From NCBI RefSeq assembly GCF_028736215.1, contig NZ_CP117883.1, positions 2,170,001-2,234,000 on the forward strand: 64,000 nt of DNA. The letters run 5' to 3'. Below are positions 24,843 to 35,400 of the stretch, one piece after another. The translations under genes and the position numbers were made by a program. The notes below the pieces were generated by a model. That model ran no database searches and was not told the DNA's origin. It saw nothing but the letters and a program-made list of their open reading frames with translations. Source of the DNA: Mucilaginibacter sp. KACC 22773. Its GTDB lineage: Bacteria; Bacteroidota; Bacteroidia; Sphingobacteriales; Sphingobacteriaceae. Numbering within the stretch: position 1 is the stretch's first letter; each line of letters starts with the position of its first letter.

Positions 24843-26129
24843 TTAAAAACTCTCCTCATATACCTTTGAACCGGGCGTTTCCAGCTTGTAATGTTTTACC
24901 TGGCCGGGGCCTTCAAACTCAAACCGCAGGCCTACAATACGGCCAATGTTGCGCTTTTGTTCAACATCCATGATTTGTTTGTTATTGAGATAAATTTTTA
25001 AGCGATGGTTATTAACACTGCATTTTAAGGTTTGATATTGTCTGAAATCGCAGCCGAATCCACTCAGGTCATGGTCATTGCCGCCAATCCAATATTGGCC
25101 GGTTAAAACGCCCATATTGGCAATGCATCCTTTGTTTACAATGGGTATCACAATGGCCATACCATCGCCCAAAATGGTTAAATCGGCTTTGCGGCAAACA
25201 GATTGGCCCGGCGTTGCTGTATTGCGCAGCGTGCATTCCATCGTGAAATTATCGGCCCGGATGCCCGGAAACTCGCGCACGTTGGAAAATTTTAACCAGG
25301 TATCATTAAACACCGGTGTGCCCAGTTTTTGCTGCATCAGGCTATCTGTAATACCCATATAGCCATCACCCTTTATTTCGGCAGATGACAAGTACACCGG
25401 TACAGGCTGATGGTCTATAATACCAACCCATCCTTTGGTTTTTATAAAAACAACAGACTGTTTAACTATCCGGTTGTTTACCACCAGTTTTGCTATAAAA
25501 TGGCCGGGGGTATAGTAGATGGACGTATGCTGTTTACCATCGCCGGACACAAGCTCACGTCGGCGTGGGTCCCATGATTGCTGGATGTAAACGCTATCTG
25601 AATGAAAGGCAGATGCGTCATAATTGAAAACCACAGAATTGGGCAGGTCATCAGATGTCTTTTTACTGCTAAATTTTACGGTTGACAAATCCGGTGAGTC
25701 TTTTCTGTTAAATCCGGCAAAATAAAAGGCGCCAAACAATAGTAAGGGGATAGCGGTGAACCATATGTATTTGTACCTGTTTTTAGAGGGGGCATTGGCT
25801 GCCGGAATTTGCTCAATTGTGCTGGGTAGCTCGCTTTGTTCAATTACGCCATTAACCTGGTGGTGCTGCCTGAAATCGCGCCAGCTTTCATAATCAAGGA
25901 AACGGGCCAGGGCATTAAGTGTTGCGGCTGTTGGGTAGCTATCATAACGCACTTTGCCCCAAATGCGTTTTAGGGTAGAAATACTGAGGCTTACTTTTGT
26001 TTTTTCGAAGATCAGTTTGCTCAATTGATCAAAATCGTCATTAGTCCAAATGCTGTTATCACCCCAGTTTAACGAGCGTTCAATAAGCTGGCAGCATAAT
26101 AAAAGCAGTTGTTTTTCTTTTTCCATCAA
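24843..26129 (-). CDS. Membrane-spanning DNA-binding protein with lectin-like outer domain
   Basis: A 428-residue protein with an unusual plan. Residues 1-95 form a helical N-terminal domain with STLKRIWGKV and PTAATLNALARFLDYESW, a pattern common at the N-termini of Bacteroidota proteins and read here as DNA-binding, which is not proven. One membrane helix (about 119-140) follows. The outer part (about 150-428) includes a PKD-like beta region and a C-terminal concanavalin-like fold (FTMECTLRN, YWIGGNDHDLSGFG, LKIYLNNKQIMD). It is transcribed away from two genes for small secreted proteins of similar fold. A one-component regulator that senses glycans or a partner protein across the membrane is the favoured reading. 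Confidence 0.65.
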   Translation of the reverse strand: MMEKEKQLLLLCCQLIERSLNWGDNSIWTNDDFDQLSKLIFEKTKVSLSISTLKRIWGKVRYDSYPTAATLNALARFLDYESWRDFRQHHQVNGVIEQSELPSTIEQIPAANAPSKNRYKYIWFTAIPLLLFGAFYFAGFNRKDSPDLSTVKFSSKKTSDDLPNSVVFNYDASAFHSDSVYIQQSWDPRRRELVSGDGKQHTSIYYTPGHFIAKLVVNNRIVKQSVVFIKTKGWVGIIDHQPVPVYLSSAEIKGDGYMGITDSLMQQKLGTPVFNDTWLKFSNVREFPGIRADNFTMECTLRNTATPGQSVCRKADLTILGDGMAIVIPIVNKGCIANMGVLTGQYWIGGNDHDLSGFGCDFRQYQTLKCSVNNHRLKIYLNNKQIMDVEQKRNIGRIVGLRFEFEGPGQVKHYKLETPGSKVYEESF

Positions 26130-26258
26130 TTTTTAGGCAATGACGCAGTATTTAAACCCGCAAAAACGGCTTGAACAAACTTGAACAGGATTGAAACGCC
26201 TGTTATGCTTAATTCTGTATGCTATTTGCAAGTTTTGCTAAAGTTAAAATCTAAAACC

Positions 26259-26903
26259 ATGAAGAACAATATTTTATTTAGCCTCTTTTTAATAACTACG
26301 TTTTTTTGCGGCGCTGCCTGTGCGCAGCAAAAGGGCGCCTATGATTTGAGTAGCCTGTTAAAACAGGAGACGCGGATAACATCGTCCGCAAAAAAAATAA
26401 GCAAAATTACTGATGGTACCAGGAAGGGAATTTCACTTACCGGTATTGTTTGGCTCAAAGATATAGACTTTGCCACCGGGACAATTGACGTCGATCTTAG
26501 GGGCAAAGACGTTTTTCAGCAAAGTTTTTTGGGCATTGCTTTTCATGGCGTCGATACGGTTACTTATGATGCCATTTATTTCCGGCCTTTTAATTTTCAA
26601 TCAACAGATACGCTTAGGCGCAGGCATACCGTGCAGTACATCAGTCAGCCAGATTTTTCGTGGGATAAACTGCGGGCAGATCATCCGCTTGTGTACGAAA
26701 ATGCTGTTAACCCATTCCCGCTGGCTACCGACTGGTTCCACGCTCATATTGTGGTAAAAGCTGATGAAATTGTGGTATATGTAAACCGTTCACCAAAACC
26801 ATCGCTCAGCGTTAAAAAACTGAATAACCGGCAACACGGCCTCATCGGATTGTGGAATGATAGTTTGCCCGGCGATTTTGCCAACCTCGTTATCAAACAA
26901 TAA
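26259..26903 (+). CDS. Secreted concanavalin-like (LamG/DUF1080-type) protein A
   Basis: A 214-residue secreted protein; the start used is the ATG at 26259, which precedes a good Sec signal (cleavage near ACAQ). An upstream in-frame extension lacks signal character. The body is one jelly-roll domain: GTIDVDLRGKDV, FLGIAFHGVDTVTYDAIYFRPF, WFHAHIVVKADEIVVYVN and a last strand FANLVIKQ. It shares this strand plan with the next gene. The two are 24 bases apart and diverge from the lectin-domain regulator gene. It probably binds or hydrolyses a carbohydrate; no catalytic residues can be named. Confidence 0.72.
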   Translation: MKNNILFSLFLITTFFCGAACAQQKGAYDLSSLLKQETRITSSAKKISKITDGTRKGISLTGIVWLKDIDFATGTIDVDLRGKDVFQQSFLGIAFHGVDTVTYDAIYFRPFNFQSTDTLRRRHTVQYISQPDFSWDKLRADHPLVYENAVNPFPLATDWFHAHIVVKADEIVVYVNRSPKPSLSVKKLNNRQHGLIGLWNDSLPGDFANLVIKQ

Positions 26904-26927
26904 AACACCAACCTTTAAAAATTCGTT

Positions 26928-27575
26928 ATGAAAAAGCTATTGTTATTATTTGTTCTTTTTGCAACTATTAGGGTAAATGCCCAGCCAAAGTATAAGGCGC
27001 AGAACCTGCCGGCCATTAACCCGAAAGAATGGAATATCCCCAAAAATGACACCCTTGATTATGAATTTGGCAGCTACCAGGGTAAAAAAGCGCTGCTGAT
27101 AAAACGGAAGATAGGTAATTACAAATCGGCGAGCCTGGCCTATCCTAAGAGTTTAATTTTTAAGGATGGTATTATCGAGTTTGATTTGGCATTTGCGGGC
27201 AAGGGAAATGGTTATATCGGCCTTGCCTTCAGGATCAAAGATGCTCATCATTATGAAACCGTATATTTCAGGCCATTGTCGTCGGGTACCATCAACGCCA
27301 TTCAATATATGCCCGAAAAAAAAGCAGAATTTAACTGGTGGGATTACGAAGCCGATAAATACCAGGCCAGCGCGATACTGCCTGCTAACGGCTGGTTTCA
27401 TGTTAAAGTGATAGTTACAGGCCAAAAAATGGAAGTATATGTGAACAATGCTGCTAAACCTGCCATGGTTTACACCTCGCTTGATCCTTCCCTAAAAAGT
27501 GGGTCTGTTGGTTACTGGCATGGTAATTCGTCCTTAGGCGCTTACCGGAATCTAACAATAAAAACACTCGAATAG
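26928..27575 (+). CDS. Secreted concanavalin-like (LamG/DUF1080-type) protein B
   Basis: A 215-residue secreted protein with a Sec signal (cleavage near NAQ, residue 19) and one jelly-roll domain: DGIIEFDLAFAG, YIGLAFRIKDAHHYETVYFRPL, WFHVKVIVTGQKMEVYVN, GSVGYWHGNSS and YRNLTIKTLE. Comparable strands are found in protein A, so the pair look like diverged tandem copies. The second copy is likely co-transcribed with the first. Similar domains occur in exported DUF1080 hydrolases, but this protein is shorter than the hydrolase at 2544-3314. Confidence 0.72.
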   Translation: MKKLLLLFVLFATIRVNAQPKYKAQNLPAINPKEWNIPKNDTLDYEFGSYQGKKALLIKRKIGNYKSASLAYPKSLIFKDGIIEFDLAFAGKGNGYIGLAFRIKDAHHYETVYFRPLSSGTINAIQYMPEKKAEFNWWDYEADKYQASAILPANGWFHVKVIVTGQKMEVYVNNAAKPAMVYTSLDPSLKSGSVGYWHGNSSLGAYRNLTIKTLE

Positions 27576-27694
27576 CGATGAACGGAACAATAATTCAGCA
27601 TGCGAACAACGGTAATTTTAAAGTGTAAATAATATTGGCAGGTATTGGTAATTCCGGTATATTTATGGGTAAATCTATATTTTTTGCCTAACCA

Positions 27695-28168
27695 ATGCCG
27701 GTTTTTAACCAAAATAAGTTTCTAAAAAACAAATCAACCATTATCATTTGGTCGACCTGTTTTATAGCGATCATTATCTGGTACACCTGGGTTTATGACT
27801 GGGGTCCCAGGGGGATTTTACACCTTAAAGACACGCATCCCGAAATGATGTTGGCAAAACTGGATGCCGGTAAGGGCCAACCCAATCCAGACTCGGTACT
27901 GCTCATCAAATCATTACTTCAAAAGTTGGCCGCTCAATCCGACGAATCCGTGGATACAATCGCCGCTTCGACCAAAGGCGGGCAATATTTGATATTAAAA
28001 ATGTATGGCAAGCAAAGGAGTAGTATTTATATTATGCAGCGGGTAGACATATTGAGTAAAAGCGGGAAGAATAGCAAAGAAGATTTTTGGCTGGGCAAAG
28101 TACAATATTTTGATAAACTTAAAATTGTTTTGATGCTGGAAGGGCTACGAGATAAATTTGGTTCTTAA
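27695..28168 (+). CDS. Hypothetical membrane-anchored protein
   Basis: A 157-residue protein of unknown family. An N-terminal membrane helix (about 13-31, IIIWSTCFIAIIIWYTWVY) is followed by a soluble domain of mixed alpha and beta character with many Lys and Asp. No cysteine pairs or catalytic motif are seen. It is 46 bases upstream of the GH88 gene and in the same orientation; the functional link is unknown. An ATG without a strong ribosome-binding site begins it. Confidence 0.55.
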   Translation: MPVFNQNKFLKNKSTIIIWSTCFIAIIIWYTWVYDWGPRGILHLKDTHPEMMLAKLDAGKGQPNPDSVLLIKSLLQKLAAQSDESVDTIAASTKGGQYLILKMYGKQRSSIYIMQRVDILSKSGKNSKEDFWLGKVQYFDKLKIVLMLEGLRDKFGS

Positions 28169-28214
28169 AATTCCAATCAAAATATGCAACTTTATTGCCA
28201 GCCAAATTATATCT

Positions 28215-29429
28215 ATGAAATTCAAAATATTGCCCGCCCTCATCTGTACTGTTTGCTTAATAGCGATTGCTTTTTTTAGTAATGCCCAACCGGCTTTAAA
28301 ACCGGAAAGAGCGCTTTCAGCTACCATCAAAAAAAACTTTATTGCTGCGGATGCCCAATATAGATTATTAGCAACAAAGATAGGACCGGAGGAGTTCCCG
28401 AAAACTTATCATCCCGATAAGGATAAACAGGAAAATAGCAACTCGGGCTGGTGGTGCAGTGGCTTTTATCCTGGCAGCCTGTTGTTTTTATACCAGGAAA
28501 CAAAAGATAAACAGCTGCTTGCCGAGGCCAACCGCATTATGGGGGTATTGGCTAAAGAGCAGTTTAATACCCATACCCATGATTTGGGCTTTATGATGTA
28601 TTGCAGCTTTGGCAATGCCAACAAAATTGAGCCTAAGCCGGAGTATAAGCAGATATTAATTAACAGCGCTAAATCGTTATCAACCAGGTTTAACCCGGCG
28701 GTGGGCTGTATTAAATCATGGGATTCAAAACCAGGCGATTACCTGGTGATTATTGACAACATGATGAACCTTGAATTGCTTTTTTGGGCAACGCGGGAAA
28801 CGGGCGATTCCAGTTATTATAAAATAGCGGTTACCCACGCCAATACAACCATGAAAAACCATTTCAGACCCGATTTTAGCTCGTACCACGTCATAAATTA
28901 CGATGCCCTAACAGGCGCGGTAAAGGAAAAGAAAACTGCCCAGGGCTTTGCTAATGAATCGGCATGGGCAAGGGGGCAGTCATGGGGTTTGTATGGTTAT
29001 ACCGTTATGTACCGCGAAACGCATGATAAAAAATATCTTGACCAGGCACAAAACATAGCGCATTTTATATTGACTAACCCAAATTTGCCGGCAGATAAAA
29101 TTCCATATTGGGATTACAATGCCAGCAACATTCCCAACGCATTAAAAGATGCATCGGCGGCTTCTGTTATGGCTTCGGCCCTGCTTGAATTATGCAGGTA
29201 TAGCGATGCCAAAAAAGGGCGGCAGTATTTTGATGTTGCACAAACCATATTAAAAACACTATCGGCACCTCCTTATATGGCTGCTGCGGGTACCAACGGC
29301 GGTTTTATTTTGCAGCACAGCGTTGGCCATTTCCCCGCCGGGACAGAAATTGATGTCCCTTTAACTTACGCCGATTACTATTTTATTGAGGCTATGCAGC
29401 GTTACCTGGCATTCGGCACAAAAAAATAA
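28215..29429 (+). CDS. GH88-family unsaturated glucuronyl hydrolase
   Basis: A 404-residue secreted enzyme. The start is the ATG at 28215, directly before a Sec signal (cleavage near NAQ). It has the (alpha/alpha)6 barrel of GH88. Asp123 in HDLGFM and Asp181 in DNMMNLELL sit 58 residues apart, close to the spacing of the paired catalytic aspartates of unsaturated glucuronyl hydrolases. WARGQSWGLYGY and DASAASVMASALLELCRY are further family marks. It hydrates the 4,5-unsaturated uronic end left by polysaccharide lyases. No lyase gene is in this window, so the lyase acts from elsewhere. Confidence 0.9.
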   Translation: MKFKILPALICTVCLIAIAFFSNAQPALKPERALSATIKKNFIAADAQYRLLATKIGPEEFPKTYHPDKDKQENSNSGWWCSGFYPGSLLFLYQETKDKQLLAEANRIMGVLAKEQFNTHTHDLGFMMYCSFGNANKIEPKPEYKQILINSAKSLSTRFNPAVGCIKSWDSKPGDYLVIIDNMMNLELLFWATRETGDSSYYKIAVTHANTTMKNHFRPDFSSYHVINYDALTGAVKEKKTAQGFANESAWARGQSWGLYGYTVMYRETHDKKYLDQAQNIAHFILTNPNLPADKIPYWDYNASNIPNALKDASAASVMASALLELCRYSDAKKGRQYFDVAQTILKTLSAPPYMAAAGTNGGFILQHSVGHFPAGTEIDVPLTYADYYFIEAMQRYLAFGTKK

Positions 29430-29455
29430 CTTACTTTTAGCTGTAAAAATATAAG

Positions 29456-30058
29456 ATGGCATTAGGTAAAGGTAGGTTAGAGGCTTTCAGCGATGGTGTT
29501 ATCGCCATCATTATCACCATTATGGTATTGGAGATGAAGGTGCCCCACGGCGATAGTATTGAGGTGTTAAAGCCGTTTATTCCAGTTTTTATGACTTATG
29601 TATTGAGTTTTATTTATGTAGGCATTTATTGGAACAACCATCACCATACCTTGCAGGCGGTAAAATCAATAAATGGCAAAACGCTGTGGGCCAACCTGCA
29701 TTTGCTGTTTTGGCTATCGTTAATACCATTTGTAACCGGATGGATGGGCGAAAATCACTTTGCCAAATGGCCTGTAATGTGTTACGGTTTTGTACTGCTG
29801 ATGAATGGCATAGCGTACACAATCCTGGTAAAGAATCTTGTTCGCCATCATGGCGAGCACTCCTTATTGGCACAGGCCTTTGGCGAAGACTGGAAGGGTA
29901 AAATATCTGTTATTTTATATGCCGTAGCCATTTGCTTATCCTGGTTTAGCCCTGTTGGGGCACTTGGGTTGTATGTTTTAGTTGCCGGCATCTGGTTTAT
30001 TCCTGACAAAAGAATTGAAAATAAACTAACTCATCATGATGCTGACAGCCAGCTATAA
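29456..30058 (+). CDS. TMEM175-family channel (DUF1211)
   Basis: A 200-residue integral membrane protein. The family signature FSDGVIAI stands at 11-18 at the start of the first helix, and about six helices can be counted to residue 195. Bacterial TMEM175 proteins form tetrameric potassium-leak channels with hydrophobic filters. The gene starts 26 bases after the GH88 stop codon but is functionally unrelated to it as far as can be seen. Confidence 0.88.
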   Translation: MALGKGRLEAFSDGVIAIIITIMVLEMKVPHGDSIEVLKPFIPVFMTYVLSFIYVGIYWNNHHHTLQAVKSINGKTLWANLHLLFWLSLIPFVTGWMGENHFAKWPVMCYGFVLLMNGIAYTILVKNLVRHHGEHSLLAQAFGEDWKGKISVILYAVAICLSWFSPVGALGLYVLVAGIWFIPDKRIENKLTHHDADSQL

Positions 30059-30224
30059 ATAGAAATACCTGGTTGTCTGTTGCTAAATAATATCAACTAA
30101 ATGCATTTAGTTGATGGAAAAGTATAAACTATTTCGCAATTTCGTAGTTGTAGTAGTGTTTTAACCTAAGTGATTTTTATTGCATTTTAATTAACCAATA
30201 TTTGCCACTACTATACGTTTACCT

Positions 30225-30869
30225 ATGTTGGATATTGCTTATAACCATGAGCCGGAACTGCTTATCAGGGCAGCGCCACAACATCATGACAAGGATTTGC
30301 TATTAAAAGTAGCGGAAGGGGATGAACATGCTTTTCGCTGTTTGTTTATTATGCACCATCAGCAATTAGGTGTTCATATTCATCGTATTACCAACTCAAT
30401 AGAACTGGCCGAAGAAGTGGTTCAGGATGTTTTTTTGAAAATATGGATGGCGCGCGAAACCCTTGCGCAAGTAGAGGATTTTAAGGCTTACCTGTTTGTT
30501 ATTTCAAAAAACCACGCCCTTAATTGCCTCAAAAAGCTGGCGAAAGAAAAGGTACAGGCAAAAAAACTGGAAGAGAGCAGTCTTGGTTTGATCATGGACG
30601 ATCAGCAGGATAACCTGTACTATAACTTATTGGATGAAGCAATAGATCACCTGCCATCGCAACAGCAAAAAGTGTATTTGCTAAGCAGGCACAACCGGCT
30701 TAAGTATAACGAAATTGCCGATCAGCTTAAACTCTCCCGCGAAACTGTAAAAAAATACCTGCAAATAGCCACCACCTCTATAACTGATTATGTACGCAGC
30801 CATTTGGATGTGTATTCGGTTGTTTTACTGGCAATAAAAACTTTTTTTATTTTTTTTCAAAAGCGATAG
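30225..30869 (+). CDS. ECF sigma factor (FecI-like) of the mannosidase locus
   Basis: A 214-residue sigma-70 family factor. Region 2 lies at about 35-105 (LAEEVVQDVFLKIWMARE) and region 4 at about 150-195 (LPSQQQKVYLLSR, LKYNEIADQLKLSRETVKKYL). After region 4 comes a hydrophobic tail (VYSVVLLAIKTFFIFF) that is common in Bacteroidota factors and may contact the membrane or the anti-sigma. The downstream FecR gene begins 90 bases later. When the FecR partner receives a signal from the TonB-dependent SusC protein, the factor should transcribe the SusC/SusD genes. Confidence 0.93.
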   Translation: MLDIAYNHEPELLIRAAPQHHDKDLLLKVAEGDEHAFRCLFIMHHQQLGVHIHRITNSIELAEEVVQDVFLKIWMARETLAQVEDFKAYLFVISKNHALNCLKKLAKEKVQAKKLEESSLGLIMDDQQDNLYYNLLDEAIDHLPSQQQKVYLLSRHNRLKYNEIADQLKLSRETVKKYLQIATTSITDYVRSHLDVYSVVLLAIKTFFIFFQKR

Positions 30870-30959
30870 CCCCTTTTTTATCGCATTTATTGTCTTGTAT
30901 GTGAGTTAACCCCAAGCTCGGCATTTACCAATTTATAATATGAATTAACATCTACCTGT

Positions 30960-32174
30960 ATGAGTGCATTTAATGCAAGGCTTAACTACCTGTTTAATAG
31001 TTATTACCACCAAACCGCTACGCAGCAGGAGCGGGATGAATTGTTTGAAATCATCAATTCATCTGCCAACGATGCGGAGCTTACTGCACTTATTCATGAA
31101 GCCTGGAACACGCTGCAGGCAGATGAGCCGCTTTTTGATGCCGCAAAAAGCATGGATATGCTCAACAATATTCTTCAAAATAAATCAAATCCGGATAATA
31201 TACACCCCATAAGGCCGCCAAATAAAAACCAGTTGTGGTTAAAAGTTGGTGTTGCAGCCGCCATGATGGTGTTTGTTGGTTTTGGTGCTTATGTATTAAT
31301 TAGTCAACACAAAACTGCTGCAAATAAACGGGCCCAGGCCAGGCTAAAGGCGGTGCCGGCGCATGATGTTTTGCCAGGTGGCAATAAGGCTGTACTCACC
31401 CTGGCCAACGGTAAAACGATAACGCTGGATAGCGCAAAAAATGGTTTGCTGGCTAATGAAGGCAATGCCCATATCAAAAAAACACATGATGGCCAGTTAG
31501 TTTACGAAGGGAGTAAAAACGAAGGATCTGATGCGCCCGCTGCTATCAATACTGTATCTACCCCGCGCGGAGGACAGTATCAGCTGGTATTGGATGATGG
31601 AAGCAAGGTTTGGTTAAACTCGGCATCATCGTTAAGTTTCCCCGCGACATTTAAAGGCGCTACCAGGGAGGTCGAAATTACTGGCGAGGCTTATTTTGAG
31701 GTGGCCAAAAATGCGAAGATGCCATTTAAAGTAAAGGTAAATAATACCGTTGTTGAAGTGCTGGGTACCCATTTTAACATTATGGCTTATAATGATGAAG
31801 ATGCTATAAAAACAACCCTGTTAGAAGGATCGGTAAAAATCAGCAACAAACAATTTAGCGGCCTTTTAAAACCCGGGCAGCAGGCGTTACTTAAACAAAA
31901 CGGACCTATAAAAATAACGGATGAGGCAGATGCCGACGATGCCATCGCCTGGAAGGAGGGCATCTTCCAGTTTAGAGACGCAGGTATCGAGGCCATCATG
32001 AGGCAGGCCGCGCGCTGGTACGATGTACAGGTGAGCTATACCGGCAAAGTACCGGTAAAAGAATTTACCGGTCGCATTTCGCGCAATGTAAAGGCTTCTG
32101 AACTGATGGGGATGCTAAAATATATGGGTGTTAATTTTAAAATTGAAGACAAACATATAACAGTGCTGCCATAA
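30960..32174 (+). CDS. FecR-like anti-sigma factor
   Basis: A 404-residue anti-sigma regulator. The cytoplasmic N-terminal part (1-88) binds the sigma factor, one membrane helix (about 92-113) crosses the inner membrane, and the periplasmic part has a FecR domain (about 190-295, STPRGGQYQLVLDDGSKVWL, GTHFNIMAYNDE) and a C-terminal DUF4974 (about 335-404). It receives the signal from the N-terminal STN domain of the SusC partner encoded two genes on. The gene is co-directional with the sigma gene and SusC. Confidence 0.93.
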   Translation: MSAFNARLNYLFNSYYHQTATQQERDELFEIINSSANDAELTALIHEAWNTLQADEPLFDAAKSMDMLNNILQNKSNPDNIHPIRPPNKNQLWLKVGVAAAMMVFVGFGAYVLISQHKTAANKRAQARLKAVPAHDVLPGGNKAVLTLANGKTITLDSAKNGLLANEGNAHIKKTHDGQLVYEGSKNEGSDAPAAINTVSTPRGGQYQLVLDDGSKVWLNSASSLSFPATFKGATREVEITGEAYFEVAKNAKMPFKVKVNNTVVEVLGTHFNIMAYNDEDAIKTTLLEGSVKISNKQFSGLLKPGQQALLKQNGPIKITDEADADDAIAWKEGIFQFRDAGIEAIMRQAARWYDVQVSYTGKVPVKEFTGRISRNVKASELMGMLKYMGVNFKIEDKHITVLP

Positions 32175-32360
32175 ATAACCAGCCCCAATTAATAACCAAT
32201 TTATATACAACTAATCAACAACCAATTACTCACTTTTTAAAAAAGCTATGATGGAAGAAATACCAAAAATAAGTTAGCCCGGGAGGGACCCGCATGGTAA
32301 AATGGCTTACCGCTCATGTAAAAAATAAACATGCCGGTGCCAAAACATAACCAATAAAAA

Positions 32361-32390
32361 ACCGGGAAGTATTCGCAGTACTTTCCCGGC
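32361..32390 (+). promoter_or_regulatory. Hairpin in the SusC leader region
   Basis: A stem of about 10 bp with a one-base bulge (CCGGGAA at 32362-32368 against TTTCCCGG at 32382-32389) closes around ATTCGCAG. It is followed on the plus strand by CTAAGCATC, not by a T run, so it is not a normal terminator for this strand; on the minus strand T residues follow, but no minus gene is near. It sits 73 bases before the SusC ATG and could be a structured leader element. Confidence 0.45.
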
Positions 32391-32462
32391 TAAGCATCTG
32401 GGCCCCAAAAAAATGCAATCGACGAATTGAAAGTTAATGTTTAACCCAAACTCTACAAACTT

Positions 32463-35400
32463 ATGAATTTTAATTCTAAGGCCACGCCTTTGGTATGGCC
32501 CCAATTATCCAAAATAATTTTAGCTATGAAGCTAACAGTTATTATTATGGTGGCAGTACTTACCAACGTAAGTGCCAAAACCTACAGCCAGGTTGTTACC
32601 CTGCACCAAAAAAACGCAAGTGTCGAAAAAGTTCTTCGTTCTATTGAAAAACAAACTGGCTATCATTTTATGTATGATAAGCAGGATGTATCCAAAGCAA
32701 GCGCAATTAACATCGAAGTTGCCGGTGTTTCATTGGAGCAGGCGCTCGACCTTGCTTTTAAAGATCAGCCTTTAACCTACAAAATTTTCCAGGAAACCAT
32801 TGTGGTTAAAAAGAAAGATGAAGTTAGTACGCCAGTCGCAGACATCAAAGTTTCAGGCACGGTGTCTGATTCAAAAGGTCCGCTTCCAGGTGTAAGCATC
32901 AGGATCAAGGGGTCTGACCAGGGCACCCAAACCGATGTAAATGGTAAATTCACATTGAACGCACCCGAAAACGGAACACTTGTTTTTAGCTTTGTAGGCT
33001 ATACTACACAAGAAGTTGCTGTTGGTGGCAAAACTACTTTAAACGTGATGCTGGCAGAATCGCCAAAGGCGTTAAGCGAAGTGGTTGTTGTAGGTTATGG
33101 TACCCAAAAACGTGTTGATTTAACAGGATCTGTTGGTAGCGTAAGCGCCAAAGGTTTGCAGGAAAGGCCACAAACCAACCTGGAACAGGAATTATCAGGT
33201 AAAATTGCCGGTGTAAACGTTTCAACAAACTCCGGCGCCCCAGGTGGTAATACTAAAATCAGGATTCGTGGTTACAGTTCCATCAACACCCGCACAGATC
33301 CTTTGTACGTAGTTGACGGGGTGATTTGGACAGAGGGCGGTAACGCTATAAGCCCTAATGATATCGAGTCGGTTGATGTGTTAAAAGATGCATCATCAAC
33401 TGCTATTTACGGTACACGCGGTGCAAACGGTGTTATTTTGGTTACTACCAAACGTGGCAAAAAAGGAGAAGGCACAGTAAGCTATGATAGCTACGTAAGC
33501 GTAGGCCACATGGCAAAAGAGTTGCCTGTGTTGAATTCAGCCCAATTTATGGCTGTTGAAGACCTGTCATACGCCAACATTAAAAAATACGACCCTACCG
33601 GCTGGGCGTCTGGTAAATATGCTGATCAGGATCCGGTTAAATTGCGCACCGCCTTAATTGGTAAATTATTTGATTCAAATCTTAAACCGTTATATGATGT
33701 GGATTGGCAAAAAGCTACCACACGTAATGCAGTAAGTCAAAATCATAACCTGACTTTTACAGGTGGATCAGACAAATTAACCTACGGTTTATTTTTAAAC
33801 TATGCCAATGATCAGGGTATAATTTTAAATAGTTATTTAAAACGCTACAATGCCCGGTTAACCATCGATAATCAAATTAAATCATGGTTAAAAGTTGGGG
33901 CTACTTTAAATTACAATGCCCAGGATCAGCGTACTGCTGATGATGGTACCGGAGGTAACAACATTCCGCGTATGTTAATTGAGATGGTTCCGTTTATCCC
34001 AATTAAATATCCCGACGGAACTTATGGTAAACGTACAGATTATCCAAACTTAGAAGGCGGCGATAACCCGGTAGCCCAGGCCAACGAGATTGAAGCACTT
34101 TACCGTAAACGCATTTTTAGCGGTAACAGTTACCTTAATATAAACATAATTCCAGGTCTTGAGTTTCGCAGCACCCTGGGCGTTACAACGTCTGCCAATT
34201 ATAATCCTCACTTTCAAAGTGGCTTAGTTGGTGGTTCTGTAGCAAGCCAAACAAAAAGCTCTGCATCAATTGATGAGCAGAACAATACTTTTTGGCAGTG
34301 GGAAAATCACTTTACCTATAATAAAACCTTTAACAAGGTGCATACTATTAACATTGTTGCAGGTACCGAGCAGCAAAATTTTCAACAAACCGGGTTAGGT
34401 GCTTCTACCAGTAACCTGTCTGATAATTATTATCAGTATTATAATTTAGGCGCAGGTTCTATCCCTGGTATCCCTTCTTCAAATTATGACGCATGGCAAA
34501 TGCGCTCCTATTTTGGACGTTTAAATTATAACTACAAGGATAAATACCTGTTAACAGTAACCGGTCGCCAGGATGGCTCTTCCCGTTTTGGTACAAATGT
34601 AAAAACCGGGTTTTTCCCATCGGCAGCTTTCGCATGGAGGGCTTCGCAGGAGGATTTTCTGAAGGACAACAAAACTATTTCTGATCTTAAATTCAGGTTG
34701 AGTTATGGTTTAACAGGTAACTCCGAAATTGGTGAGTACCGCTCACAAGCGCAAATTGGAACGGTTAACTACGTGTTTAACGGTGCACAGGCTATAGGTA
34801 CGCAGCAAACTACCATTGGTAACGAAGATCTTTCATGGGAAAAAACCGCCGAGTTTGATCTTGGTTTCTCTGTAGGCTTATTCAACAACCGTGTTAATAT
34901 TGAAGCGGATGCTTATTTAAAGAAAACCAAAGCCTTGCTGCTTAACGCGCCATTGCCAGAAACCAGCGGCTTTAACAGCGTTTACAAAAACATTGGCAGG
35001 CTGCAAAACAAAGGTTTGGAGTTAACTATCAATACCCAAAATATCAAAACCGAGGACTTCTCCTGGAATACTTCATTTAATATCTCGTTCTTAAAGAACA
35101 AAATATTGGCTTTGGGCGCATCAAACGATGACATATTTTTGTCGCCAACGTTCCTTTCACAATTTAACCTGATGCGCGTTGGCTTACCTGCAGGTAGCTT
35201 TTATGGTTACAAAGTGTTGGGCACATGGGGTACTGCCGAAGCATCGCAAGCTGCAATATTTAACAAACTGCCAGGCGACCTGAAAATACAGGATACTAAT
35301 GGCGATGGCAAAATTACAGCCGATGATAAAGTGATCCTTGGTAAATCGATACCAGATGGATACGGAACATTAAGTAACACTTTCCGTTATAAAAACATCG

